Shown here piece by piece: positions 1-6,617 of a stretch of 10,064 nucleotides of DNA. The stretch is from an uncultured Prevotellaceae bacterium. Its GTDB lineage: Bacteria; Bacteroidota; Bacteroidia; Bacteroidales; Muribaculaceae. The notes below the pieces were generated by a model. The model searched no databases and was not told where the DNA came from. It saw only the letters and a program-made list of their open reading frames with translations. Numbering within the stretch: the stretch's first letter is position 1; each line of letters begins with the position of its first letter. The translations under genes and the position numbers were made by a program. Location of the stretch: the NCBI GenBank assembly GCA_947254205.1, contig CAMYCE010000080.1, forward strand, positions 1 to 10,064, given 5' to 3'.

Positions 1-46
1 AGATTGCCTCTTGTCTCGTGGGCTCGGAGATGTGTATAAGAGACAG
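1..46 (+). other. Illumina Nextera i7 adapter (sequencing artefact)
   Basis: This is not genomic DNA. Bases 13-46 match the 34-base Nextera read-2 transposase adapter, ending in the mosaic end GTGTATAAGAGACAG. Bases 5-12 (TGCCTCTT) match the i7 index known as N711, and bases 1-4 (AGAT) match the end of the P7 primer. The order AGAT, index, adapter is exactly that of a finished library molecule. Genomic sequence starts at base 47, and the contig end here is artificial. Confidence 0.97.
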
Positions 47-62
47 GCCTGAAGTCCAGTTG
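47..62 (+). other. Truncated CRISPR spacer at contig edge
   Basis: These 16 bases lie between the adapter and the first visible repeat. Their position is that of the 3' end of a spacer whose remaining roughly 14 bases, with any further repeats, were lost where the sequencing fragment ended. The array therefore probably continues to the left in the real genome. Confidence 0.75.
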
Positions 63-93
63 GTTGTGAATTGCTTTCAAATTTGTATCTTTG
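63..93 (+). promoter_or_regulatory. Promoter embedded in each CRISPR repeat (first copy shown)
   Basis: The first repeat holds TTG at 64-66, then 19 bases, then TATCTTTG at 86-93. This fits the Bacteroidota primary-sigma consensus (TTTG, 19-21 bases, TAnnTTTG), with GTTG in place of TTTG. Because all nine repeats are identical, the motif recurs at repeat positions 2-4 and 24-31 throughout. Transcription would start near the 3' end of the repeat and run into the next spacer, so each spacer could be expressed separately. Neisseria II-C arrays are known to work this way. Here it is an inference from motif and spacing only. Confidence 0.55.
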
Positions 94-725
94 TTTTAGG
101 TAACACAACATACATGATGTTAGCAAAAATATAAGTGGTGTTGTGAATTGCTTTCAAATTTGTATCTTTGTTTTAGGTAACACAACAGCACTCACAGATT
201 TTTTGAAAGTGTTTGTGTTGTGAATTGCTTTCAAATTTGTATCTTTGTTTTAGGTAACACAACATTATTTAAAATTTGATTAGCTGTTTGTTGTTGTGAA
301 TTGCTTTCAAATTTGTATCTTTGTTTTAGGTAACACAACTTAATGACCTTTTGAAAGAGGGTTTTACAGTGTTGTGAATTGCTTTCAAATTTGTATCTTT
401 GTTTTAGGTAACACAACTACTTGCTCATCAGGATTGAACGAAGAACAGTTGTGAATTGCTTTCAAATTTGTATCTTTGTTTTAGGTAACACAACCCGACA
501 TAGACACTGCGATAGACAGGTACAGTTGTGAATTGCTTTCAAATTTGTATCTTTGTTTTAGGTAACACAACTAAACGGACTTGGGGTAAAGGTGCCAAGA
601 AGTTGTGAATTGCTTTCAAATTTGTATCTTTGTTTTAGGTAACACAACTTTTAATTTGCGCGCTATCAAAGCTACCCGGTTGTGAATTGCTTTCAAATTT
701 GTATCTTTGTTTTAGGTAACACAAC
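63..725 (+). CRISPR. Type II-C CRISPR array, 9 repeats, 8 spacers (left end missing)
   Basis: Nine identical 47-bp repeats start at 63, 140, 217, 293, 371, 448, 525, 602 and 679. Each begins GTTGTGAATTGC and ends GGTAACACAAC, so the ends form a 6-bp inverted repeat (GTTGTG/CACAAC). The eight spacers are 110-139, 187-216, 264-292, 340-370, 418-447, 495-524, 572-601 and 649-678. Six are 30 nt, the third is 29 and the fourth 31. I read the array on the plus strand for two reasons: repeat bases 1-25 pair with the tracrRNA anti-repeat, which places the guide 5' of that segment, and only this strand of the repeat carries a Bacteroidota promoter motif. The array thus converges on the cas operon. A 47-bp repeat with 30-nt spacers is usual for Bacteroidota II-C loci. 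Neither terminal repeat is degenerate, so the leader end cannot be told from this window. Spacer targets are unknown. Confidence 0.98.
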
Positions 726-961
726 TCGATGTAACTAACTTAATGGTAATTAATGTTTTATAAGGTTTTCTTGTTGAAAAAATAATGTGTTTCCTAAATC
801 AAAAAGTCTGGTCAATCGCCAGACTTTTTGATTTTAAATGCTCGCTATAATTTCATGAAACTTTAAACTTTCTTCTTGTCGCACGGAATCAATGAGATTG
901 AAAAATTGACTTTATGGTTTTTTAACAGACTGTTTTGTGGACTAAAAAATCAGAATTGAAT
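726..961. other. Intergenic region between array and cas2
   Basis: This AT-rich stretch has no open reading frame worth calling. It starts straight after the last repeat and ends at the cas2 stop codon. It contains the strong hairpin at 796-834. It is either the leader (spacer-entry side) or the trailer of the array; the sequence does not decide, since the other end of the array is missing. A weak AT-only hairpin (952-957 with 969-974) followed on the minus strand by six T (949-944) overlaps the end of cas2 and might be a minor terminator. Confidence 0.5.
796..834. terminator. Bidirectional terminator between convergent array and cas operon
   Basis: Bases 796-811 and 819-834 are a perfect 16-bp inverted repeat around a 7-base loop. 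The GC-rich inner part (GTCTGG/CCAGAC) is flanked by A5 on one arm and T5 on the other, so on either strand the hairpin has a U-rich descending arm. That suits a terminator for both the rightward array transcript and the leftward cas9-cas1-cas2 transcript. Confidence 0.7.
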
Positions 962-1294
962 TCAGAATAATTCTAATTGTTGAGGGGCAAGTGGGTGGAT
1001 TTTTTCTTTGGCACCGTGAAAGAGTTCCATTGCTCCAAATTGCTTGTCGGTGACGCACAAAATGCCCACCATGCCGCTTTTGGGCAACAGCGATTTCACT
1101 CGCCTGATGTGCACGTCGGCGTTCTCTTTGCTGGGACAATGCCTCAGGTAGATAGAAAATTGAAACATCACAAAGCCATCTTTCATAATGTCCTTGCGAA
1201 ACTGAGCTGCAATTTTGCGCTCCTTTTTTGTTTCGGTTGGCAAGTCATAGAATACCAAGACCCACATAACTCTATATTCACTAAGGCGTTGCAT
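962..1294 (-). CDS. cas2: CRISPR-associated endonuclease Cas2, type II-C
   Basis: A 110-residue protein. Cas2 forms a dimer that bridges two Cas1 dimers in the integrase that inserts new spacers into the array. The N-terminus MQRLSEYRVMWVLVFYDLP contains the first beta strand of the Cas2 ferredoxin-like fold, with the conserved aspartate at residue 17. The stretches FRKDIMKDGFVMFQFSIYLR and the terminal QLELF are typical of type II-C Cas2. The frame is open further upstream to 1438, but that part overlaps cas1 and is unlike Cas2, so I start at the ATG at 1294; an internal ATG at 1267 (MWVLVFYD) is less likely because II-C homologues usually have the SEYR segment. It is the last gene of the operon, 25 bases after the cas1 stop. 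No clear Shine-Dalgarno site is seen. Confidence 0.95.
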   Translation of the reverse strand: MQRLSEYRVMWVLVFYDLPTETKKERKIAAQFRKDIMKDGFVMFQFSIYLRHCPSKENADVHIRRVKSLLPKSGMVGILCVTDKQFGAMELFHGAKEKIHPLAPQQLELF

Positions 1295-1319
1295 TTTGGA
1301 AAAGATAGCAATAAGAAAC

Positions 1320-2258
1320 TTAGGGCAGCACAGGATAGGTGATTTTGCGCAATTCTCCTGCAAAGCACTTGGCAAGTGATGAGGTGGTTGTCGACACTGC
1401 CACCATGAGCGGACTGCGCTTGCCCTCAATTTTAACATCGAGAGTGGGAATTGAGAGCAAGTCGCGTTTCATCTCGGTGTTTAAGGCATCGATAATGCCA
1501 TGTGTTGTTATCATTTCTCTTACCTGTTGGTCGACAAATGGGCGATAGGGCTCCATGATGTCGTCGGCAAGACAATAGGCATTATATTTGTTGTGATGGT
1601 GAATGCCGAGTGTGGGCATCAATCCACTTGCCACGAGCGATCGCGCCACCACGCCCCGCAATATGGCATAGCCATAGTTGAGCCAATGATTGGGCGCATC
1701 ACTCTCCCTGCCTCGCACAAACTTGTTGATTTCGGGGAACAAGCATTTCCAATAGTAGGCTGCAGCACGCCCCTCGAGATTGGTGCTATCGTTGCTGTGC
1801 ACTTGTGTGACCCATGCCAGCATGTTGCCCACCTCGATGCCGGGCACCAAGCGTTGCAACATGGCGGCTTGATTGGCTATTTTGGCTTGCACAGTTTGTT
1901 GCCACAGTTGCTTGCGCAATGGTTTAGAGCTGTCGACCTGTGGCCTGAAACGTTCACTTTGAATGGTGTGTCCGTTGAGGGGCAGGAGCAAGCCTGCAGG
2001 CATGTGAGTGCTGTCGCAAGTGATCACTGCGCAAGTGTTTTCCAAGAGTCGTTCCAGCAGACCTTGTGTGATGGTGATGCGCTTGTTGTCGAGCACCACC
2101 ACGCCTATATCTTCGATGGGAATGGTGTGCTCGGCACTGTGCTTGAAACTATCGGGCACAGTGCCGTTGCACTCCACTTCGGGTAGCTTGATGAGCAGTT
2201 GAGCATTGCGCAGACTCAAGTAAGCCGGATTTCCAAAATATAACGTCCGCTTAATCAT
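1320..2258 (-). CDS. cas1: CRISPR-associated endonuclease Cas1, type II-C
   Basis: A 312-residue protein, about the usual length for type II Cas1. Cas1 is the metal-dependent integrase that, with Cas2, joins prespacers to the repeat end. The N-terminal beta domain starts MIKRTLYFGNPAYLSLRNAQ and includes DIGVVVLDNKRITITQGLLE (residues 50-69). In the alpha-helical catalytic domain I see E162 in NLEGRAAAYYW, the histidine cluster H220-H222 in GIHHHNKYNAYCLADD, and D232/D233 with E236 in the DDIMEPYRPFVD motif, matching the family's Glu-His-Asp metal site. Which of the adjacent histidines and aspartates are the ligands would need an alignment. The start ATG lies 5 bases after the cas9 stop, so the two genes are surely co-transcribed and perhaps translationally coupled. 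GGAG about 14 bases upstream, inside the cas9 end, could serve as a weak ribosome binding site. Confidence 0.97.
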   Translation of the reverse strand: MIKRTLYFGNPAYLSLRNAQLLIKLPEVECNGTVPDSFKHSAEHTIPIEDIGVVVLDNKRITITQGLLERLLENTCAVITCDSTHMPAGLLLPLNGHTIQSERFRPQVDSSKPLRKQLWQQTVQAKIANQAAMLQRLVPGIEVGNMLAWVTQVHSNDSTNLEGRAAAYYWKCLFPEINKFVRGRESDAPNHWLNYGYAILRGVVARSLVASGLMPTLGIHHHNKYNAYCLADDIMEPYRPFVDQQVREMITTHGIIDALNTEMKRDLLSIPTLDVKIEGKRSPLMVAVSTTTSSLAKCFAGELRKITYPVLP

Positions 2259-2263
2259 AGGCT

Positions 2264-5200
2264 CTAATATTCTCCAATATCAACAATTTTGCCAATATGA
2301 TTGACACGCACCTTAATAAACCCTTTTAGGTTATTAAGACCTGTGATTCTTACCCAAGTGACACCTTTCAGTGTATTGTTATCTTCAACTGTTGTCTCAA
2401 GATGATGTCTAAAAACATAGTATTTGGTACTTAATTTCTGTACTCGATATAAATGTTTGCTTATCAACGGATAGTTACATTCGTCTTTCAAATCAATCTC
2501 CGAGGGGTTAAAACCATGCTCAATATCGGGAATCACAAAATATTCGTTTTGTTTCATTGTGAAAAGAAACTTCCAGCCCAATTCTCTATTATAGTGCTTG
2601 TCGACAACGGGCAGACCTTGATTGACACATGCCATGGCCTCAAAGAATGAAACAATGTGCTCTTGCAAATTGCCATCAGCATCTTCAAAAATGGCAACAT
2701 GGTGGTTGTTGCTTGTGCTCACATAGTCGGCAGGTACTCGGCGACCATTTTGGGTGATGAAAGCCCCATCTTTATTGCACTTTTCATGCAAGGGAGTAGC
2801 TTCATTCACCCCCTTGATGGTAATGCTTTTAACAGCAATGCCTTTCTCTTCATTGAGCCAAATGGGATTTTCGTCGATATTAGAAAACGCTGCTTTGTAA
2901 TCTTGATTATACTGCTCCAAGCGTCTTTCAAGAGCATTTTTAACCCCCTTGTCTACTGATTTTTTGATAAGTTGTTCCATCACCTTGGGATCGGGTGAAA
3001 TGGGCTTTCTTATGGTAAACATTCTTTCTTGAGTCACAGTTTTTACCATGAGAGGCACAGCATGAATGTGTGCATTGTCAAGAAAAATAGGATTTTTGTC
3101 GAGCGCATTTTTCCCAGTGAATGCTTTTTTGGCATTGCCACCAAATTGTTGCAACCGCTTGAGCAGAGCTTCGCGATGAGCTTTGCAAGCGACGGTTGCA
3201 ATTTTATGCTCATCAAAACTTGCCCCCACGCGTTCCATCTTGGCTTCATAGTGGAGAGAGTTACCATAAATGGTTTCGTTGTGCATTTGTGCTCTCGGCG
3301 TGAATGTTTTTTGGCGCTTAATGCCCTCTTTACTCTTGGTTTTATTCACGTTGAGTGTTGCCACCTTGTTTTTGGCCTTAATAGAGACTAAAATGGCATC
3401 AAGGTGCTTGAGGGCTTGGGCTCTAAACTCGTTGAGAGGCATGGGCGGAATGAACCGGCGTTCGTTCACATACTTTTGTTTCATGTCGAGATAGCGCTGT
3501 TGAGCCTTATCACCATGAAGAGTGTTCAAGTGGTTGAGCAACTGAATGTGTCCAAGTTGCGTGAATGCAATAGTGAGTGCGTCCATGGCATGGTGGCGAT
3601 GATCGTTACGCTTGGTCCAATCTTTGATTTTTTTGATTTTATGTCCATCTCTATTTTCATATTCCTCGGTGAGCCCCAATTGGTTGTATTTATTCCAATT
3701 GAGTTCCTGCATCACATTGACCAGTTGCCAATCTTCGCGCAATCGGGCTGTAATAGAACCAATGGTTGGCACAACCACACGGGTGATTTGGGAGAGAATA
3801 CGCTTGGCTTCTCGTGCAATGTATTGAGAGTCGCTCAAGTCACGATTTAGAAAATCACTTGGAATGTCTTTTTCGGTCATGAGCAAGCGTTCCTTTTTGG
3901 CTTTATTGGTTTGGTCAAACAATGCTATTACTCGTTGACGATATTTAGCAAGTTCTTTTTCTCCATATTGTGATGCTACAAAGTCAAAGGCGGTTCGATT
4001 CGATTTGTTGATATTTACCTGTCTTGCTTCAATTGTTTTATTGGTGAAAGAATCGTCAAAAATTTTTGCTTGTGGAATGATGTGCTCAATATCGAAGTCG
4101 CGGGTAAAGAGTCTCTCTTTGCTAATGTAGGTGTTGGAATACAGCGTTTTGTAGCCATTGGGTTCAAGCTCTAAATATAGGCGATAGCGAATGATGTCGT
4201 TCCTACTGGGGCGTGCAATGTTGAAAGGAGCACCTTGTAGTATTTTTTTGATATTTTCGCTTTCTTTGGTTCGGTCGGTTAGTTTTTTTGTTGCGCGATC
4301 GCGTTGTTCTTGGCTTTGCTTGAGGCTTCGTGCCATTTCGATGTGAATTTCATCAAATGGGCCATATTCTTCACTGCAAGCGTTCACCACCCAAATCATT
4401 TGATTCAAGATTTTCTCAACCACAGGATTACGCAAACTGTTTTTGGGGAGTAAATCCATTTGCTTAACAAGCTCGCGCGCCTCTATCTCTTCTTTGGTGA
4501 GTGAGGCAGCCGAGTGCCGATAGCCTGCTTGCTCACAGGCTTCGCTATATACCAACCCTTTTTCTAAATAGGGTAATATCTTCTTGATTGCTTTGCTACT
4601 CAATGCTCCATAATCGTCTTCAAAATTCACACCAGCAATGATTGCAGCATATTCTTGAGGTAGAGCTGTGATGGCCATGACATGCCCTTTGAGTTGCTCA
4701 ATGCCTGTCTTGGAATTATCTCCTTCATAGGAGTAAAGCAAGTGCCACAGCTTGAACATGGCATTGTGCTCCATGGAGGTAGCATCGAAGTGCATAAAAG
4801 CAGTGTCACCTCCCAGTAGAGGCAATATTTGCTCTACTTGTTGCAATTTTTCATCAACGGTGAGTTTGTCGAAATTTTCGGCATCATGACCACTCATTTC
4901 AATTATTTTTTTACAAGCTTTCATGAGAGCAGCTCCGGTGCTATTGCCATGCAACTCTTCATAGTTGAGGCGAACATCTTTGGGCTTGATGTGTAAAATC
5001 TTGCAAATTTGAGCCTTGGAGAGTTTTGTGGAATATGACAGTTCACGAAAGAGTATTTGTCGTTGCTCGGCATTTAAGGAGTAGGTGCTTTCTCCAAAAA
5101 TAGAATTGTTATCACTTGTGCTAAGCTTTAGAATGTTGAGTTCTTGCCAAATCTTGAATTCCTGAAACAAGGGAGAACTCTTGGGGCACACACGAGGTCC

Positions 5201-6412
5201 CGACTTCACCTTTTTTTCTTTGCCATCAACCACTATTGTAATTTCTTTTCCCTCTAATTCACAGAAGGAGATTAAGCCTTTTTTTGACTTGAGGCGACGT
5301 TGATAGAAAATAATAATGTCGCGCAATTCCTCTTTTAAAGAATCGGTGAGTTGTTCATGGAATTTTTGCTGAGTTTCCCATATTGTGTTGAACTCGTCGA
5401 TATAGTCTTGACGATAGAACACCACCCCTTTGGTGCGAGCATGTGGATTGCGTTGTAGTTCGCTCCACAGGTATTCGCCCACCGTTTGTTTGTTAAAATA
5501 CAATTCCTTACTGTGGTCGCTGATAGCACTCAAATAGCCACTTGATGACCTGATGTCGCCATTTATCATAGCAATTACAGCCACTACTTGCTCGACCGGG
5601 AGTTGCTGCTTGGTAGCCTCACTTCTCCATCTAAAGGGAACCAATAGTTTAAGTTTTTTATCCTTTTCTTCGGCTGCATATATTTTGTGTATGGCATAAA
5701 ATAGCTTTCCTGTTTCGGTTTTGCCTTTTCCCACCATTTTCTTGCGAATATCTTGTGTGAGGATTTCGGGATAAAACTGTTCTTGCTTTTTCCAAACCAA
5801 GTCGAGTTCGGCCTCTAAGTCCGACCTGTAGAAATTTGGAATGCCTCGATGATTTTTTTTGAGAAGAGAATAAACATAATCTCCGGGAGTAATATTCTCT
5901 TCATGAAGTTTCAAGGCTACTTCCATACCATCAATTAGTTCTCCTGCCTCTCCATTCTCGCTATCACTTGTTGAATCATTGGCTTTACGGTTGCTTTTGT
6001 AGCCTCTTTTCTTGTTGATCATCAAGAGCACTCGTGCCAATTCCTCAAGAGTGACTTCCTCGCGTGCAGCTTTTGCACGCAATCGGTAGGTTTCAAAGGT
6101 CGTGTTGTTTCCATCTTCACTTAAAATGGAATTTTCGGTTATAAAAGCATTGGCTTTTAATACCTTGATTAGCTCATCACGACGCAGCTTGTAGCGTTGC
6201 AAACTGCGTCGCATACCACGTTTCAGGGTGCGATCGGCTGTAGTTGTAATGCTCTTGCCTTTTTCAAAGTTTCCTTTTTCATCGGTTGTGAGTGGATTCA
6301 CTCTCACTCCCAGCTTGATGATGCGTGATTTTTCTTGTTGATCGACAGCTTGGTCTACTACTGCCCATCCAATACTGCTGGTTCCAAGGTCCAGCCCTAA
6401 TATTCTTTTCAT
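2264..6412 (-). CDS. cas9: CRISPR-associated endonuclease Cas9, type II-C
   Basis: A 1382-residue RNA-guided DNA endonuclease. Most II-C Cas9s are near 1000-1100 residues; Bacteroidota forms are commonly longer, so this length is normal for the phylum. RuvC-I is at the N-terminus (MKRILGLDLGTSSIGWAVVD, D8). The arginine-rich bridge helix is near residues 61-80 (LKRGMRRSLQRYKLRRDEL). A helical recognition lobe follows to about 670. RuvC-II is at 688-696 (EIHIEMARS, E692). The HNH domain has FDIEHIIPQAKIFDDSFTNK with H777 and N791. RuvC-III is NDHRHHAMDAL with H941 and D944. The remainder, about 980-1382, should hold the wedge and PAM-interacting parts. Every catalytic residue is present, so both DNA strands should be cut. 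The PAM cannot be predicted. It is the first gene of cas9-cas1-cas2; no csn2 or cas4 follows. Its DNA looks more AT-rich in places than cas1 and cydA. Confidence 0.98.
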   Translation of the reverse strand: MKRILGLDLGTSSIGWAVVDQAVDQQEKSRIIKLGVRVNPLTTDEKGNFEKGKSITTTADRTLKRGMRRSLQRYKLRRDELIKVLKANAFITENSILSEDGNNTTFETYRLRAKAAREEVTLEELARVLLMINKKRGYKSNRKANDSTSDSENGEAGELIDGMEVALKLHEENITPGDYVYSLLKKNHRGIPNFYRSDLEAELDLVWKKQEQFYPEILTQDIRKKMVGKGKTETGKLFYAIHKIYAAEEKDKKLKLLVPFRWRSEATKQQLPVEQVVAVIAMINGDIRSSSGYLSAISDHSKELYFNKQTVGEYLWSELQRNPHARTKGVVFYRQDYIDEFNTIWETQQKFHEQLTDSLKEELRDIIIFYQRRLKSKKGLISFCELEGKEITIVVDGKEKKVKSGPRVCPKSSPLFQEFKIWQELNILKLSTSDNNSIFGESTYSLNAEQRQILFRELSYSTKLSKAQICKILHIKPKDVRLNYEELHGNSTGAALMKACKKIIEMSGHDAENFDKLTVDEKLQQVEQILPLLGGDTAFMHFDATSMEHNAMFKLWHLLYSYEGDNSKTGIEQLKGHVMAITALPQEYAAIIAGVNFEDDYGALSSKAIKKILPYLEKGLVYSEACEQAGYRHSAASLTKEEIEARELVKQMDLLPKNSLRNPVVEKILNQMIWVVNACSEEYGPFDEIHIEMARSLKQSQEQRDRATKKLTDRTKESENIKKILQGAPFNIARPSRNDIIRYRLYLELEPNGYKTLYSNTYISKERLFTRDFDIEHIIPQAKIFDDSFTNKTIEARQVNINKSNRTAFDFVASQYGEKELAKYRQRVIALFDQTNKAKKERLLMTEKDIPSDFLNRDLSDSQYIAREAKRILSQITRVVVPTIGSITARLREDWQLVNVMQELNWNKYNQLGLTEEYENRDGHKIKKIKDWTKRNDHRHHAMDALTIAFTQLGHIQLLNHLNTLHGDKAQQRYLDMKQKYVNERRFIPPMPLNEFRAQALKHLDAILVSIKAKNKVATLNVNKTKSKEGIKRQKTFTPRAQMHNETIYGNSLHYEAKMERVGASFDEHKIATVACKAHREALLKRLQQFGGNAKKAFTGKNALDKNPIFLDNAHIHAVPLMVKTVTQERMFTIRKPISPDPKVMEQLIKKSVDKGVKNALERRLEQYNQDYKAAFSNIDENPIWLNEEKGIAVKSITIKGVNEATPLHEKCNKDGAFITQNGRRVPADYVSTSNNHHVAIFEDADGNLQEHIVSFFEAMACVNQGLPVVDKHYNRELGWKFLFTMKQNEYFVIPDIEHGFNPSEIDLKDECNYPLISKHLYRVQKLSTKYYVFRHHLETTVEDNNTLKGVTWVRITGLNNLKGFIKVRVNHIGKIVDIGEY

Positions 6413-6442
6413 AGAAAATTTTATTAATTAATTAATCTTTGA

Positions 6443-6450
6443 CAAAAATA
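6443..6450 (-). promoter_or_regulatory. Putative -7 box of the cas9 promoter
   Basis: On the minus strand this reads TATTTTTG, a full match to the Bacteroidota TAnnTTTG box, 30 bases before the cas9 ATG. The expected TTTG element about 20 bases further upstream is poor (GTTA-like). The region is very AT-rich, so a chance match is possible. Confidence 0.4.
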
Positions 6451-6480
6451 CGATTTTTTATTTTTATTTTAACGTCTCTG

Positions 6481-6512
6481 CTTGTTTATTTCTTATTTTT
6501 ACCTTATCTTTG
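6481..6512 (+). promoter_or_regulatory. Promoter of the tracrRNA
   Basis: CTTG at 6481-6484 and TATCTTTG at 6505-6512 are 20 bases apart, fitting the Bacteroidota consensus. The start of transcription would fall near 6516-6520, right where the anti-repeat begins. The -7 box is identical to the one inside the CRISPR repeats. Confidence 0.65.
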
Positions 6513-6515
6513 CCT

Positions 6516-6595
6516 TACAAATTTGAAGCAATTCACAATAAGGATTATTCCGTTGTGAAAACATTAGGAGCGGGTTCTTTTACTCGCTCTTTTTT
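6516..6595 (+). ncRNA. tracrRNA of the type II-C system
   Basis: This RNA pairs with the repeat part of the crRNA and anchors the guide in Cas9. Bases 6516-6539 are the anti-repeat: they are complementary to repeat positions 25 to 1, except that one U of the repeat's UUU (positions 13-15) is bulged and the last pair is G-U. Next comes a short nexus hairpin (AAGGA at 6540-6544 with TCC-G-TT at 6549-6554), then a single-stranded GTGAAAACATTA, then the terminator hairpin. The order anti-repeat, nexus, terminator and a length near 80 nt agree with known II-C tracrRNAs. It diverges from cas9 and points away from the operon. The exact 5' end is inferred from the promoter. Confidence 0.92.
6568..6595 (+). 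terminator. Rho-independent terminator of the tracrRNA
   Basis: GAGCGGGT (6568-6575) pairs with ACTCGCTC (6582-6589) in an 8-bp stem with one G-U pair and a 6-base loop, followed by six T (6590-6595). The hairpin probably also stays in the mature tracrRNA as its 3' stem. Confidence 0.88.
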
Positions 6596-6617
6596 GGGTA
6601 GATTTGTGGAGGGTTAA

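Noticed and set aside
231..416. A 61-codon frame on the minus strand inside the array
   Set aside because: It is a translation of repeats and spacers; the same residues recur with the repeat period. Not a gene.
63..725. A promoter in the array on the minus strand
   Set aside because: The reverse complement of the repeat has CAAATTTG where a TAnnTTTG box would be needed; no consensus box is present.
1295..1438. Longer N-terminal extension of Cas2 (158 residues)
   Set aside because: The extra 48 codons overlap the 3' end of cas1 and are unlike any Cas2; the ATG at 1294 gives the family's usual start and length.
1500..2186. A 228-codon plus-strand frame opposite cas1
   Set aside because: It is a shadow of cas1, which is clearly the coding strand; the residues show no family and no start site.
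2259..2263. A fourth cas gene (csn2 or cas4) in the operon
   Set aside because: cas9, cas1 and cas2 are packed with gaps of 5 and 25 bases and cas2 is followed by the intergenic hairpin; no other frame fits, which makes the locus II-C.
3404..3850. Plus-strand frames opposite cas9
   Set aside because: Antisense shadows; cas9 is continuous and conserved across this region.
6413..6480. A degenerate second repeat or an alternative small guide RNA in the cas9 upstream region
   Set aside because: Apart from the tracrRNA itself, the stretch is AT-rich with no block resembling the repeat or anti-repeat.
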